Below are positions 34,374 to 48,586 of a stretch of DNA of 64,000 nucleotides, piece after piece. The stretch's first letter is position 1, and every line of letters begins with the position of its first letter. This DNA is from Saururus chinensis (Eukaryota > Streptophyta > Magnoliopsida > Piperales > Saururaceae), in assembly GCA_035235625.1 (NCBI GenBank), contig CP141141.1:42059719-42123718 (forward strand). The letters run 5' to 3'. The notes below the pieces were generated by a model that saw only the letters and a list, made by a program, of their open reading frames with translations, was not told the origin of the DNA and ran no database searches. The translations under genes were made by a program, and so were the position numbers.

Positions 34374-36059
34374 AGTGGTATCAAAGCTAAGGTTAAAGAC
34401 TATTTTTGTGTTAGACAAGATAGAAAATTACACTATATGGATTATTAGTTTGAATGAGAGTAATTGGATGATATGGAAAGTCAAGATAGAATGTATTTTA
34501 TACTAAGGATATCTTGGAACAAGCTTTAGGTTCAGAGAAGACATCCAATGATGATTGGAACAAAGAGAATCGAAAAGTTATAGCTTTCATTAGACAATAG
34601 TTGGAGGATATTGTATTCCAAACCATGTGTCTAATGAAGTTGATGTAAAAGTTCTTTGGGATAAGCTTCATGAATTATATGAAAGAAAGACCGCTGAAAA
34701 AAGGTCTTCTTGATTAGGAAACTTGTGAACTTGAAGTTTAAGGAAAGTGGTTTGGTGACGAAGTATTTAAATAAGATGCAAATTAATGTTAACTAACTAG
34801 AAACTATGCAGATGAGTTTAGATGATGAGTTGTAAGTCTTATTGTTGTTAAGTTCCTTATCAGATAGTTGAGAGACTCTTGTAGTGTCTCTTAACAACTC
34901 GGTACCAAATTAAGTGTTATCTATGAGCCAAGTTACAAGTAACTTATTGACTAAAGAGGCCAGGAGAAAGTCCTTAGGGTTTTTATCTCAAGCTTTGATT
35001 TCTGAAAAAAGAAGATGAATGTCAAAGAGTAGAAGCCCAAAGAATAGTAAAGAGGGTACAAGGACTAAATCCTAAAAGGGTTAGAATGTTTCATTGTGGT
35101 GGTCTTGGACATTTAAAGAAATAATGTAGAAAGTTCTTAAGTGAATAAAAGGAAAACTCACCAAATAAAAAAGCAAAACATGTTAAAGAGGCTAATGCCA
35201 TGGAGAAAAGTATGGACCTTGTTATGATTTATGTTTGTGATCAAAGTTGTTTGAGTTCAACTAGTGTAACTAGTTGAGTTATTAATTTCATAGCATATTT
35301 TCATATAACTTCTGTAACACCCGGGGTTTTTTACACATTTTCCTTAAAATTCATGGAAAATTTTTGCAATATAATGTCTGTAAATCGGAGGAAAAATGAC
35401 GAAATCAAAACCTGATAAAACAGTTTATAATTTAAAACACTAAACATCCATTTTCCATCTAAATATTTTCATCACACGATCAAACATCATACGACCAAAG
35501 CAAATATCATCGGGCGCTACTCGAAAACACACGTACGACTAAATTGCTATGATCATAGACTTTAAATACAAATCCCTCCCAGGCATCCCTGAGTGCAAGT
35601 CCCATAACAGTCCGCTGTCTAATCCAACCGAAAGTCCAGAAAATAAACATCTTAATGTCTCATCTCATCCAATACATCGGATCGTGGCACAAACAAACTC
35701 GTAGTGAGTCAAGCATATACCTGAGTCAACGAGAATCAATCCACCGCTGAAATGAGCATCCATCTCCAGGAGTTCTCCGCACAACCTGCAAAACCTCCCG
35801 TACAACGGGGCTAAAAAGTAAGGTAATGAGTATTTTCATACTCAGTAGGAAAATACCCAGTAGGGGAAATCCTAAACGGTGAACTCAATAAGTTCATAAA
35901 TACATGCGTTCATGCAATTCAAACATGAAGCAGATAGGCATATCAATATCATGCTCATACGCATATAGTCATAACAAATGCACCATCGTGCCAAAAATAT
36001 ACTTAATGCACCATTATGCCAAAGTCATACCATCAAACAAAACTTACACAAACACCCTT

Positions 36060-36330
36060 ATCCAGGGTCTTACAAACTTACTCGTACCATCGTACGCATA
36101 CTCATACAACTTACACATACTTGTACGACCTTACTTGTACAATCATATGCTCACTCATACAGCTTACACATACTTGTACGACCATACTCGTACGACCTTA
36201 CTCGTACAACTTACACAGAATCACACTTACTGTCTTACTTAGAACGTACTCTCATAATCGTACTCATACACATACTCTTATAGTCGTACTCATACTCATA
36301 CACTTACAGTCGTGCTCATAATCGTACACA
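36060..36330. repeat. Short tandem repeats within unit X
   Basis: Repeated phrases such as ACTCATACAACTTACACATAC and TTGTACGACC in irregular tandem. Inverse counterparts lie at about 41440-41720 in X2. Frames translated through them are Tyr/Thr/His-rich artefacts. Confidence 0.7.
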
Positions 36331-37696
36331 TATCAACGACCACTGAAGCTCATTACAACTAATAAGCTCCAGCATCGAAAAGGAAAAGAATGCCACTGGG
36401 GCAACACCTTAACCTCCGGGGAGTGACTAGACGCCATGAACTTTTCTGAAGGTAAAGCACACCAGTGCTCATGGGGCACAGGATCAAACAGGTAAGAGTA
36501 GGTCCATGATACTATTTACCTGAGTGCGCAAACATAAACACCCACAAATAAGGGGTCATACAGTTGCCCACCGTAATGGGTCTTATAGTGCCAAAGAATT
36601 GCCCACCATAATGGGTCTTATAGTGCCAACACCACTCTTGGGCAGAAACATACAGTGCCACTCTTGGGCAGAATCATACAACGCTCTTAATAGAGCATCA
36701 AACATCTGGGCTTATACAGCACACAGACTAATTCATAAACATATATCGCTCTCAACAGAGCATCAGACGTCTGGGGCTTAATACAGCACACAAACAACAT
36801 TGGAAACATACATCGCTCTCAACAGAGCATCAGACGTCTGAGTGCTCCATACAACACATAGACAACATCCCGCAGGATAAACACCATGGCAAGACATGAT
36901 AAATGCTTAGTCGACTCATTATCGGCTAGCTCAAACACGGAACTTAATCCGCCGAACCCTCAGGTCTCAAACTCACAACGCTATCATTAGCTTTCTTATA
37001 ATTCAAGTTTGAATTAAGTAAATTATGCAGTACAATTATGTCACACAAACTCACAGTCCTCGACTGATCAAACTGAAGCTGAGCCCGATCGAAACCTTAG
37101 TTCGTCAAGGCAACAGACTTCACTTACCCGTACACATCATGGACAAAACTCATCGTACATCAAACCCTTATAGTTTTACATACTTCGCCATCCATCTTAT
37201 GACCAAATCATCTTACACTGACATCGTCAAATGAAGCTCCTCAGAGCCAACCTAGTTGTCGCCCTCTTACTTATATCTCACTTATTATACTTACTTTTCA
37301 CTTCATAATCTGTACATTATGCTTGTACAATTATGCATACTCTTACTGTTTGACAATCGCCCAACATACAATCCAACCCAAACCGATCCATTCTAATCCT
37401 TGCCCGTCATACTCATATCCTCTGTCATCTGTCATACGCTTATACATCCATATCCAAATCCAGACAAAACCTCTGTCACCTCTTACTGTCCATCGCCCAT
37501 ACCTCTACCCACATACACTTACACAGATCCATAGCATAGGCCATTAGTCGTCATACATATGTATGTCTATCACACATATGTATAACATACACATACTTTT
37601 ATACATAGCTTACTATCATACTCGCTAGCCATCACTAGCGCATACATACACATCCATACATGCAACATACCCACAAACTCGCTAGCCATCCCTAGC

Positions 37697-40600
37697 TGTA
37701 ACGCCCCTGATTTTCCCTACGATTTTTTATAATTTTTTTGATCATTTTTGGCAGAAAAATATGATACTTTGGAGTATGTGGCCTCAGTATTTGTACCTGT
37801 AGTCGAGTATAGGGTTCAGTCGTAGGCCACAGGCCTCGACGCGCGCTTCCGGTTCAAAAATTTGAGAGAGAAGGAGACTGCAGAAAAAAAAACAAAAGTA
37901 AAACACATCGGGCTTGGTCGAGCCCGATCTGGAAGCCACCAGAAACAGAGAGAACCACCCCCTCCCCTTTTCTGCCGTTTGCGCTCCGGCGACCGGCCGC
38001 CACCAGCGGGGCACTGGGCCACCACCGCCGGTTCTGCCCCGGCGGTGCGACGCCAAGGGGCCGCCGCCCCGACCGCTTACGGCTGCGCCGCCTCCTCCCC
38101 CGGTGAGCCCTCTCCCTCTCTATTTTTGTGTTGTTCGGCCGTCGCCACGAGCCGGCAAGGCCTGGCCGGCCGGCTATGGCCCCGCCTTGGGCCGGCGATG
38201 ACGGAAGGCCACTCCTCCTGGCCCGGTTGGCCTCCGCTCCGCCGCCCCGTCCCCGTTTCCGCCTCTGCCCTGTTTTTCACCTGAGTTGTGTTTTGGTGAA
38301 ACAGTGGCTGCCGGTGGTGAGCCACCGCCAACCGAATCTCCTCCAGCCTCACCATGGTCCAGCGACGGCGGGAGGCCACCCCTCCCGGCCCGGAGGGCCT
38401 CCGTTCCGCCGCCCCATGTTTTTCCCCCTCTGCCATGTTTTCGCCGGCGAACTGTTTCTGTTCAACAGTAGCCGCCGCCGGCGAGCTATGCCCGATCGAC
38501 CCCCATCCGGCCTCAACTTGGTCCGGCGAAGTGATTGAGCCACCCCTCCCTGGCCGATTTCGCCTCCGTCCTCCGTCTTCCCTCCGACCAGACCTTCTGA
38601 GCCCTTATTTCTTTTGGTCCGTGTGTTTGGGACTACCAGCGCCGGGAATTACTGCCTTTGGCTGAAGACGGCTTCGCTCAGCCTCCGTCCGGCCAGCCGT
38701 GGTCCAGTGACCGCAAGATCACCCCCAGCCAGGTCTACCGCCCCCAGAGCCGCTGTGCCTGGGCTGGTTTCCCCGAGTCGGTCCCTCTTCCCTGTTTTTG
38801 GTTTGACGGGAATTGTGGTCACGCCGGTGGAAGCAATCCTTTGGTGAGCTTATGGTTGGCCAGCCTCGGCCCAGCGGCACTAGTGTAGTCACCTCCACCC
38901 AGCTCCACCCTACTCCGGCCACCTTCCCTCCCTGGCCCTACTTGTCCCTCTGGTCAACCCCTTTTGTTGTGAACCTTGACCCTGCCAACGTAGGTTGGCA
39001 GTGGCCGAATGGCCACCATGGATTCCGCCCTTGCCTAGCGACGGCTAGGGTTGGCCCCACCTGGGCTGGTTTGACCTCGTTTAACCCCTGCTCGTCCATG
39101 CGCCCCTAGGGTTTCCACCCGTTTTGGGCCATCGTGGCGTCTCCTCTGGACCTTGTAGTTTGGCGGGTCTCAGCCTAGAGATGGCTGGCCGTCCTAGTAC
39201 GACACCGCCCCTCTTCTTTGGCATGAGGCAGGTTCCCCCTCTGTCAATGATATGTGTTTGACCGCGCCACTTAGAGCACCACCGTTTTATCTCGCCGTAC
39301 GCCGATTGGCCTCTAGTCGGCCTGCCTCGGCACGGCAACGACAAAGGCCGTATTGTTGGTCTCTGCCCTTGGGCATGGCCCTACTGCCCTTTCAAGCTTT
39401 GGGCCGATACCGTCTAGCCACGCATGCGGGTTAGGGTATTGGTGCCGCTTTGACGCCGCCCGACCATCAGATGGCTCCGCCATCATTTGGAGTTGACATC
39501 GGAGTCCTCCATTACCTCTCCTCCTTCCTTGAGTGACGCCCACACCCTCCGCCCTTATGTGGGCCCTAGTAAACACGAAATCGACGCCGTTGGGTGCTGT
39601 CCACGACCGATTTCGATGTCTTGTGACCGGTTGTGTATGGTTCAACCACCGGTCGAATTTTAGTGTACGCCTAAACCTTCGGTCGCATCTGCCACTTGTT
39701 GGCACGACCTTCCTCCCGGCCACCTGTAATGTGCCGCCGTGGATCACAGATTTTTTCGCGTTGATCAGTGTCACCCCTGTTTGGCCGTGAGTGCTTCCGG
39801 CGTTTCTTACACCCTCGGGACAACAGTTCTCTCAGCTGGGCAATGGTTTTGACCGCCAACTCCGCCACCGACACCACCACCGTCGTGTGCTATCCATCAA
39901 ACGTCATGATTACGAGGTAGGGGAGTTTTGAACTCGTAATTTCATGATAGCATGCTTGAATGAGTAGTAACATGCTAGGAATTACATGATGTGCATATAA
40001 GCATGATAATATGGTATGTTTAGATACGTATGGCATGCATATGAGCTGTAAGTATGATTGTTATGTATGAGTTGTACGTATGCTTTATGTATGTGTATGA
40101 TGTATGCGCTAGTGATGGCTAGCGATTGTGAGTAAGTTATGCGTGTGGGCAGAGGTAGGTGCGATGGACGGTAAGAAGTGGTAAGGGTTTGGTATGAAGT
40201 TGGAGGCAGATTTGAACGTGTAAGCATATGACGGAAGACAGAGAAGGTAAGTTTGAGGAGCAAGAATTTGAGATGGATCAGTTTGGTTTGGAGTATACGT
40301 CAGGAGTTCGGTAAGTAAGAGGACCCAGGCTTAGAGCCTTATGAGGGTTTATTAGACAGTAAGAGTGTGTATAATTGTACAAGCATAACGTACAGATTAT
40401 AAAGTGAAAAGTAAGAATAATAAGTGAGGTACTAAGTAAGGGGTTGATAACGGGGATCTGCTGTGAGGAGCTCAGTTTGACGACGTAAGTAAGATGTTTT
40501 GACGGTAAGGTGGATGTCAGAGATTGTATGAGTATGTAAGGATTTGATGTACAGTGAGCTTGATCACGATATGGATGGGTAAGTGAAGTCTGCTGCCCCG

Positions 40601-42341
40601 ACGAACTAGGGTTTCGATCGGGCTTAGCTTCAGTTTGATCAGTCGAGGACTGAGTTTGTGTAGCATAATCCTACCGCATAATATACTTAATTCAAACTTG
40701 AATTATAAGAAAGCTAATGAGAGCGTTGTGAGTTTGAGACCTGAGGGTTCGACGGATTAAGTTCCGTGTTTGTGCTAGCCGATAATGAATCGGCTGAACA
40801 TTTCTTGTGTCTTGCCATGGTGGTTATTCCTGCGGGATGTTGTTTGTGTGCTTTAGTGCACCAGACGTTTGATGCTCTATTGAGAGCGATGTATGCTTTG
40901 GCTTGGTTTGTGTGCTGTATTAAGCCCAAACGTTTGATGCTCTATTGAGAGCGCTGTAAGTTTCCACCCTTCATGGGCTCTGTATGTTTCTGCCTAGATG
41001 GCTCTGTATGTTCTGCCCAAGAGTGGCACTGTAAAATTCTTGCCCAAGAGTGGCACTGTAAGATTCTTGCCCAAGAGTGGCACTGTATGTTTTCTGCCCT
41101 TAGTTGGCACTGTATGGCCCTTGTTGGCAATGTATGGCCCCAAAGAGTGGGCATTTGTGCACTCAGGTAAGCAGTATCATGGACCTGCTCTTACCTGTTT
41201 GATCCTGTGCCCCATGAGCATAGGTGTGCCTTGCCTTCGGAAAAGTTCATAGCGTCTAGTTGCTCCCTGAAGGTTAAGGTGACGCCCTTGTGGCATTCCC
41301 TTCTTTTCCGACGTTGGAGCTTGTTAATTGTAATGAGCTTCAGTTGTCGGTAGTATGTGTTCGACAGTGAGAGTATGTTGTATGCTTCAAATTCTGAGTA
41401 AGTTGTACGTGTAAGATCCAAAGTAGGTGTAAGTGTAAGCTCCTAAGGAAGACGTAAGAATACGTTTATGTGTGAGCATATGATTGTACGATTAAGGTCG
41501 TACAAGTACATGTAGGTTGTGTGAGTATGAGTACGATTGTAAGATGATGATTTTGAGTAAGAATGTAAGTGTAAGTTTATGAGTAAGAACGTAAGTGTAC
41601 GATTCTGAGCAAGATTGTAAGTATATGTTTGATAAGGATTGTAAGTGTAAGATTGTACTAATAAGGTCGTACAAGTATATGTAAGGATTTGAGTATGTGT
41701 ACGATGGTACAAGAAAGTTGTAAGACCCTAATTCAGGGTGTTTGTGTAAGCTTGCTTTCATTGGTGTGCTATGCATTATTATTTGCAGATGTACGATTGA
41801 TATATGTTGATTGCTTCATGTTTGTGTTGCATGACGCATGTTTTTATGAACTTATTGAGTTCACCATTTATGGGATTTCCCCTACTGGGTATTTTCCTAC
41901 TGAGTATGAAAATACTCACCCTACTATTTTTAGCCCCGTGGTTCGGTAGGCTTTTGCAGGTTGTGTTGGAGAGCTCCTGGAGATGTATGCTCGATTCTGC
42001 GGTAGTTGGTGTCATGATCTGATGTATTTGGTGAGATTTAAGTGTTTATATCTTCTGGACTTTTAATTTTGATCAGACAATGGATTGTTTATGGGACTTG
42101 TACTCGGGGACACCTGGGAGTTATTTGTATTTAAAAATCCATGATCATGGTAATTTAGTCGTACATTTGTTTTCGAGTAGCGCCTAAGGAGATTTGATTT
42201 GACGATACGATGTTTAACCGTATGATGTTTTAAATTATAAACTGTTTATACGGGTTTTGATTTCGTCAGTTTTACTCCGATTTAAAAATAAAAATTTTTC
42301 GTGAATTTTATGGAAAATGTATGAAAATCTCGAGCGTTACA
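37697..42341 (-). mobile_element. Large solo-LTR-like unit X2, inverted relative of X
   Basis: 4,645 bp, on the minus strand beginning TGTAACGCTCGAG and ending GGGGCGTTACA, with a perfect 5-bp target duplication CTAGC (37692-37696 and 42342-42346). Its sequence is the reverse complement of X along nearly all its length, so two members of one family face each other. The GC-rich part 37800-39800 yields many overlapping frames but no domain. Looks structurally whole as a solo LTR; a relatively young insertion. Confidence 0.75.
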
Positions 42342-45300
42342 CTAGCACATACTCAAGCAACATACGAAGCTTGCCAACAAACACGCTAGCCATTACTAGC
42401 ACATACATCATACACATACGTAGCACACTAACATATTCGCCAGCCATCACTAGCGCATACATCATACACATACGTACAACATACTTACAACTCACATACA
42501 TCTCATTTGAATTTCAATGAGGCATAAGTCATTCTCTTACATCATGCAAATAGATCATGATTTAATATCCAAAACATGGAATCATACAATCCTAGCATGT
42601 TGCTATTCATTCAAAGCATGCTATCATGAAATTACGAGTTCAAAGCTCCCCTACCTCGTAATCATGATGTTTGATGGCGAGCACACGACAGTGGCAGCAT
42701 CGGTGGCGGAGTTGGCGGCCAAAAGCATCGCCTAACTGAGAGAGCTATCATCCCGAGGATTTTAAGAAGTGCCGGAACTACTCACGGCCAAAGAGGGTGT
42801 CAGATGTCAAAGCGGCAAAGTCCGCAATCCACGGCGGCACACTAGGGGCAGCCAGGAGAAAGGTCGTGCCAACAAGAATGGTGGTGCGACCAGAAGTCGA
42901 TGGTTACTCACTGAAGGTCGGCCGGTGGCTGAGAAGTACTCGGCCGGCCCAAAGAGGTTGAAATCGGTCGTGGACAGCACCCAACGGCAGCGATTTCGCA
43001 TCAACAAGGGCCCACATAAGGGCGGAGGGCTTGGGGCGACACTCAAGGATAGTGGAAAGGTGGAGGAGGACTCTAATGTCAACTCCACTCGGTGGCAAAG
43101 CCAACCGATGGTCAAGCGGCGCCTAAGCCCTGAAACGCACACATGACTACATACACACGCGGCCAAAAAGGGCTACTCGAGGGGGAGATGGCTCGGACGG
43201 TGGCGACCCTAGGCCCACACAAGGGCGGTCGAGCTAAGGCCAAGACATGGTGGCTGATCGAAGCGGCGACATTGCCTATCGCCACCCACAACTAACACAC
43301 GTAGTACGGGCGGCTATGCATCTTGCACGGTATAGGGCAGGGCAAGCGGCCCATTCTGAGCGGAGTGTATAATCGGGCTAAGTGGGGCTAGCCCTCACTG
43401 TCGCCGAGCCGGGGCAGAGCCCACGATGACCAGATGGTCCACGGCTCACTGATGCCAATGACCCGAGACGCACCCAAAGCATCTAATCGAGCGGATCAAG
43501 ACCATAGGGGCGAGACGGGGTCAAAAATGACAACCCCCTACCAACACTGGGTCAAGGTAAGCTGGACAGAGTCCATCCGGTGGCCGGACAACGACCGGAA
43601 ACACACCGGCGTCCAAAAAATCTCACGGACAGTGAGATGAAAAATAAGAACAAAAACCCGACCAAAAGACCGGTAGCTCATAGTGGAGCGAAGAAAGCAT
43701 GGTGGTGGCTCTAGCTAGTGCCTATGGGTTCCTAGCGGCCAACTAAACATAAGTCTAGTTGAGAGCGGCCACAAACGATGTCAAAATCGTACACCCACAG
43801 TTCAAAAACGGGATTGAAGGAGAGAAAAAACCCGAAAAAGGTTCGGTACCTTTTGGAAGAGCGAAGAGGCCATGGCGGCGGTCATAGCCGGTACCTACGG
43901 ACTCGTGGCGGTGAGACAAAGCGGATCCTGACAAGAATCGAAGGAATCTAACGACAAATGAGGGAGAATGGAGTGACCGGAAATGAGCTCGAGTTTCTCT
44001 CCTTCTCTCTGGACGTCAAAATTTTCTTCTGTAAGTTTCTGGAACGAAATTTACTGGATCGGCTTTTAAGCCATGATTTTACTATTCATCTTTTTATTTT
44101 TACATTCATGTCCCTAATGCGCGTTAACTCACTGGCTATGCGTTATACCTCCAAAATTCGCTTCGTAAGCGCGCAGCGAGGCCCGTGGCCTGTGACTAAG
44201 CCCCACACCCGACTCTACGGGTATAAATATGGAGAAAATAATATATAAATACAAATACACTAATGCGTTGTATTTTTTCGCCGAAAATGACCAGAAAATA
44301 GCAGAAAAATCACAGAAAATCGTAGAAAAATTAGGGACATTACAACTTTTCATAAAGAGTTCTTCACTACATATGAGTTTGGTGACTTGGGGGTAGTGAA
44401 GATGGGAAACCATGAAGTTTTGGATATTATTAGAAAAAGAGATGTGCATCTTGTGACTAGTGTGAGTTACAAGTTGGTTCTTAGAAATGTAGGACATATT
44501 TTGGACTTGAGGTTGAATTTCATATCAACGGGCAAACTTGATGATAAAGGTCATGAGTCTCACTTTGGCAAAGGTATATAGAAGCTCATGAAAACGTATC
44601 TTGTTGTGAATAGGAAAAAAATATTGCATTTTCTACAAAACCGAAGGGCAACTATCCACGGGTGAGGTGAATATTACTTTTAAAGACTCATCTGCTAACT
44701 TGTGGCACTAGCGGCTTGGCTACATGAGTGAGAAAGGCTTAGAGGTCTTAATAAAGAAGAAAATAGTTCCAAATTTGAAAGACGCTTCTTTCTGTAATCA
44801 TTGTTTAGTTGTAAACAACATAGAGTTTTATTTTTAAAAATTAGTACCCGAAAAACAAATATTATTTATCTTGTTTATTAGGATGTTTGTGGTCTCATGG
44901 AAGATAAGTCTCTTGGTGGTTTTTTATATTTTTTACTTTTATTGATGATGTGGGGATATGGTATAAAGAGTAAAAATGAAGTGTTTGACCCATTTCAAAA
45001 TTTTCATGCCTTGGCTAAAAGGCAAATGGGGAAACTTCTAAAATATCTTTGCAGTGATAATGGACAAGAATACACTTTTAAGAAAATTTAAGGATTATTG
45101 TAGTAAAAATGGTATAAGGTATGAGAAGGCGGTACCTTATATACCTCAACACAATGGTGTGGTAGAGAGGATGAACTGAACAATAGTGGAGAGGTTTCGG
45201 AGTATGTTGTCTCAAGCAAAACTTCTGAAGAGCTATTGGGGAGAAGCTATGAACACTTTTTGTTACTTAATTAATCGGTCTTCTTCATATGTATTAGATT

Positions 45301-46944
45301 GTGAGGCACTGAAGAAAGTGTGGAGCAGTAGAGATCTTTCTTACTCACACTTGAAGGTATTTAGTTACAAAGTATTTGTGCATGTATGTACCCAAGGATA
45401 AGGTCATTGAGTGTATATTTATTGGGAATGGTGATGATGAGTTTGGTTAGAGGTTGTGGGACATAAAAAACAAGAAACTCATTAGAAGTAGAGATGTGGT
45501 CTTTAGAGAATATCAAACCATTGAAGATTTGGAAAATATGAGTCACCAAAGCAAGTTTTGCATGAAGTATTTAATGAGATCCATATTCAACATGCTTCAT
45601 AAGGTGTTCAAGATGAAGAACATAGTGAAGGTTATGTTCCTACATATAAAGATGAAGATCATGTAGAAGATGGGGTGGAAGATGATGATGAAAATTTTGA
45701 CATTGATGATATCCTTGGTGATGGAAGTGACTTAAATGAAAATAAAAATTCTATTAAAGATGATGCTAAAGAGGGGCCTTCACATCAACGAGAGATAAGC
45801 TCACTAAGGAGATTGGACAGAAAGATAAAGTCATCTATAAGGTACCCTTCATCTACATATATCATCCTTACCGAATATGGTGAACAAGAAAGCTTTGTGG
45901 AAGTTCAAATACATGAACATAAGGATCAAGGGATGAAAGTCATGAAAGAATAGATGAAATTCTTGCATGAGAACCATACTTATGAGTTTATGAAGCTTTC
46001 CAAAAGTAAGAGAGCTTTGAGAAACAAGTGGTTGTACTGGTTGAAAGCCCATGAGAATAGTTCATATCTAAGGTACAATGTAAGGTTGGTTGTGATGGGC
46101 TTTTGGCAAAAGAAAGGTCTTGATTCTGTTGAGATATTCTCGTTCTTTTTAAAGATGTCATCAATTTGAGTTGTGTTGGGTCTAGCCGCTAGCATGAATA
46201 TTGAGGTTGAGACCATATTCCTTCATGGTGATTTGGAAGAAGAGTTTTAATTGTGCAATTGGAGTTAAAGTCAAGGGCAAGGAGCACATGATATGCAAGT
46301 TAAGGAAGAATTTGTATGGGTTAAAGCAAGCTACAAGGCAATAAAATAAGAAGTTTGATTCTTTCATGTTGAGTTATGGTTACAAGAGAATAATTTCATA
46401 TCGTTGTGTTTTCACTAAAAAAACTTGGTGATGGTGACTTTATTATTTTATGTTAATGATATGTTAATTGTTAGACATGATACTAACAAGATTCACTACA
46501 AAAAAAAATTGGGTTACACGCACTACGTCTGTCGCTGCTGATTTGCCTAGCCATCGATAAAGTTAGTAGCAACGGCTAAACGGCCGTAGCGATTGACTAT
46601 ATCGCTGATATCATCAAGGACGGTCAGAATCACTTTTTGCTACAGTTATAGCCATCGCTGAAAAAATTTGATGTCATTTCCTTTTGATCATCAGCAACGG
46701 CTTATGTGGCTTTCAGCAACGGCTAAAATTCACTAACAACGACGATCATTATGACTATCGCCAATATTCACTAACGGTGACGGCCATGTTGACCGTCACT
46801 AAAATTCACTAAGAGTGATGGTCTTCATGGCCGTCGCAGATATTATTTATAGTGGGCCATTTTGACCTATAGCGACAGTCAAGATCGCTGCTTAAGGCTT
46901 TTGAAAATGTCGAAAAAAAAAAAGCTTCAGCGACAATCAAGACC

Positions 46945-48586
46945 GCTGCTGAAGGTAATGTTTTTGAAAAAAAAATTATATTTATAACCAATCCATCCAC
47001 GTCATCTTAAGTTTACTTTAAACTCACCCTATGATTAAAACATCTCTGCTTATGATGTTAAAAATGTCCCCACTGACAGGAAAGTGAACCTTTCAAAGCA
47101 TAAAGGAGACAGAGGGGAAAAGAGTGGGGCATTCGTGAACAACTCATCAAACGGGAAGAAGAAAATAAAAATCTTAGGAAAGCAAAGATTCCTGCCTTTT
47201 CTACAACTTCCAACTGAGTGTTGCTAGCCTAAAAAATGCATAATTTTCTGTGTTCCACCTCTTCACCCAAATAAAGTGTCAATGCTCCATTAGAGCAGCA
47301 GGAAAAATGAGACAAGGAGCAACTCCAAGCCCTCCATCAAGTCCTACGTAAAAATTGATGTAAGAACCCGAGAAGAAGAGGAGGAAGTGAAGGAGATGGA
47401 TTCATGATTCTACAATTAAAAAGAGAATTTGGGCTCTAGTATAAAATGGTACTGACGACATGTGCATTGAATTCTGGACGAAATTGTAGCAAACACCAAA
47501 TGGATCTGGCATTGAATTTTGGACAACTGAGTTGCCTTTATGTATCATGACAAATTTTTAGAAGATTCTTAACTTGCCTGAGTGTCAGTGGAGGCATTTT
47601 CAAGAAAACATATATTCTCAAACTCTGATTTGATGAAACTTGGACGACCTATAGATATGGCCAGCATAGCCCAAGCTTCCATTGCACTCTCTGCCCACGT
47701 TTATATTAAAAAAAGCTTCAAGTGAGTTTCTTAACAAAAGTTTCAAGGCAATTGGTTGGTCTGGCCTGAAAACCTCACCAGAGGCAAGCTGAGAAGACAA
47801 TATAAATTACACAGTTTTCTCAAATGCTTGCTCAGTAATTCCTGACTATATATTATCGAAAATCCATAATGCAGCAAGGGAAAGCCAAGCATTTTAGAAC
47901 GTTGAGAGCTAGTTCGGATAAAATATGCAGCAGGGAACTAAGTGAAACTAGACATAAAAAGTTGTTACTAAATAAAGCAAAAACATTCCAGATATCATAT
48001 ATTCACTTCATTTTGTAGAAGTGCATCATACTTCTATCTCCATTTCAATTTCACAAATAGAATCCAATACAAAGCATAAAATCTGACATTCACAACTAAT
48101 ATTAAGGCCAAGAAGAAGATGCCAGGTTTCCGTAAAAAATGTAGGAACTCTTTACTTTGAATTAAAAATGATTGGATATCATTCTGGCAGCACCAGAAAC
48201 AGCTATGTTGATCAAGCTTTTCCATGACTTTGTCTGCTCTTCCTTAACAAGCATAAAGAACAAAGTCAACTTACCAGGACAATGTTAGAGTAAAGATTAC
48301 TCATATATTCTTCTGCAAATAAATATGGGATGTGTGTTTGAGAACAAGTATACAGACTAGTAACCTTTTAGTTGTTCACATTACTAAACGCATTTTATTG
48401 TAAGAAAGTCATCAGCTATTAATTTAGTCCTTCATGTCAAGTGCCATCAAGCACAGAATAAGTTTACTGCAATACATATTTACTGTTTGAATGCTAGATA
48501 AAGAAGAATTGAATGCTAGTTTTATCAATATGCAAATTGTAAAGAAAATCAATTTGACTAACAGAAAATTGTAAAGAAGAATATAC
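46945..48586. other. Non-coding cargo of CACTA element 2, left part
   Basis: No domain recognised on either strand. Base composition and T-rich minus-strand tracts look intron-like, which fits the continuation of the captured YABBY gene beyond its last recognised exon (inference). Confidence 0.35.

Larger units (their letters stand above)
35313..44344 (+). mobile_element. Large solo-LTR-like unit X (about 4.4 kb without its own insertion)
   Basis: Starts TGTAACACCCGGGG and ends GGGACATTACA, inserted in the copia fossil. Flanks ACTTC (35308-35312) and ACTTT (44345-44349) fit a 5-bp target duplication with one change. No retroviral-type domains were seen inside, and the ends are TG...CA, so it is read as a solo LTR of a large LTR retrotransposon, or a non-coding derivative. 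Interrupted at 37696 by the inverted relative X2. Fossil; somewhat older than X2. Confidence 0.65.

Noticed and set aside
35904-36330. Tyr/Thr/His-rich overlapping frames
   Set aside because: They translate short tandem repeats inside unit X and recur inverted in X2; repeat artefact.
37816-39109. Cluster of 60-140 codon frames on both strands
   Set aside because: GC-rich segment of the solo-LTR-like unit; frames overlap in all phases with no recognisable domain.
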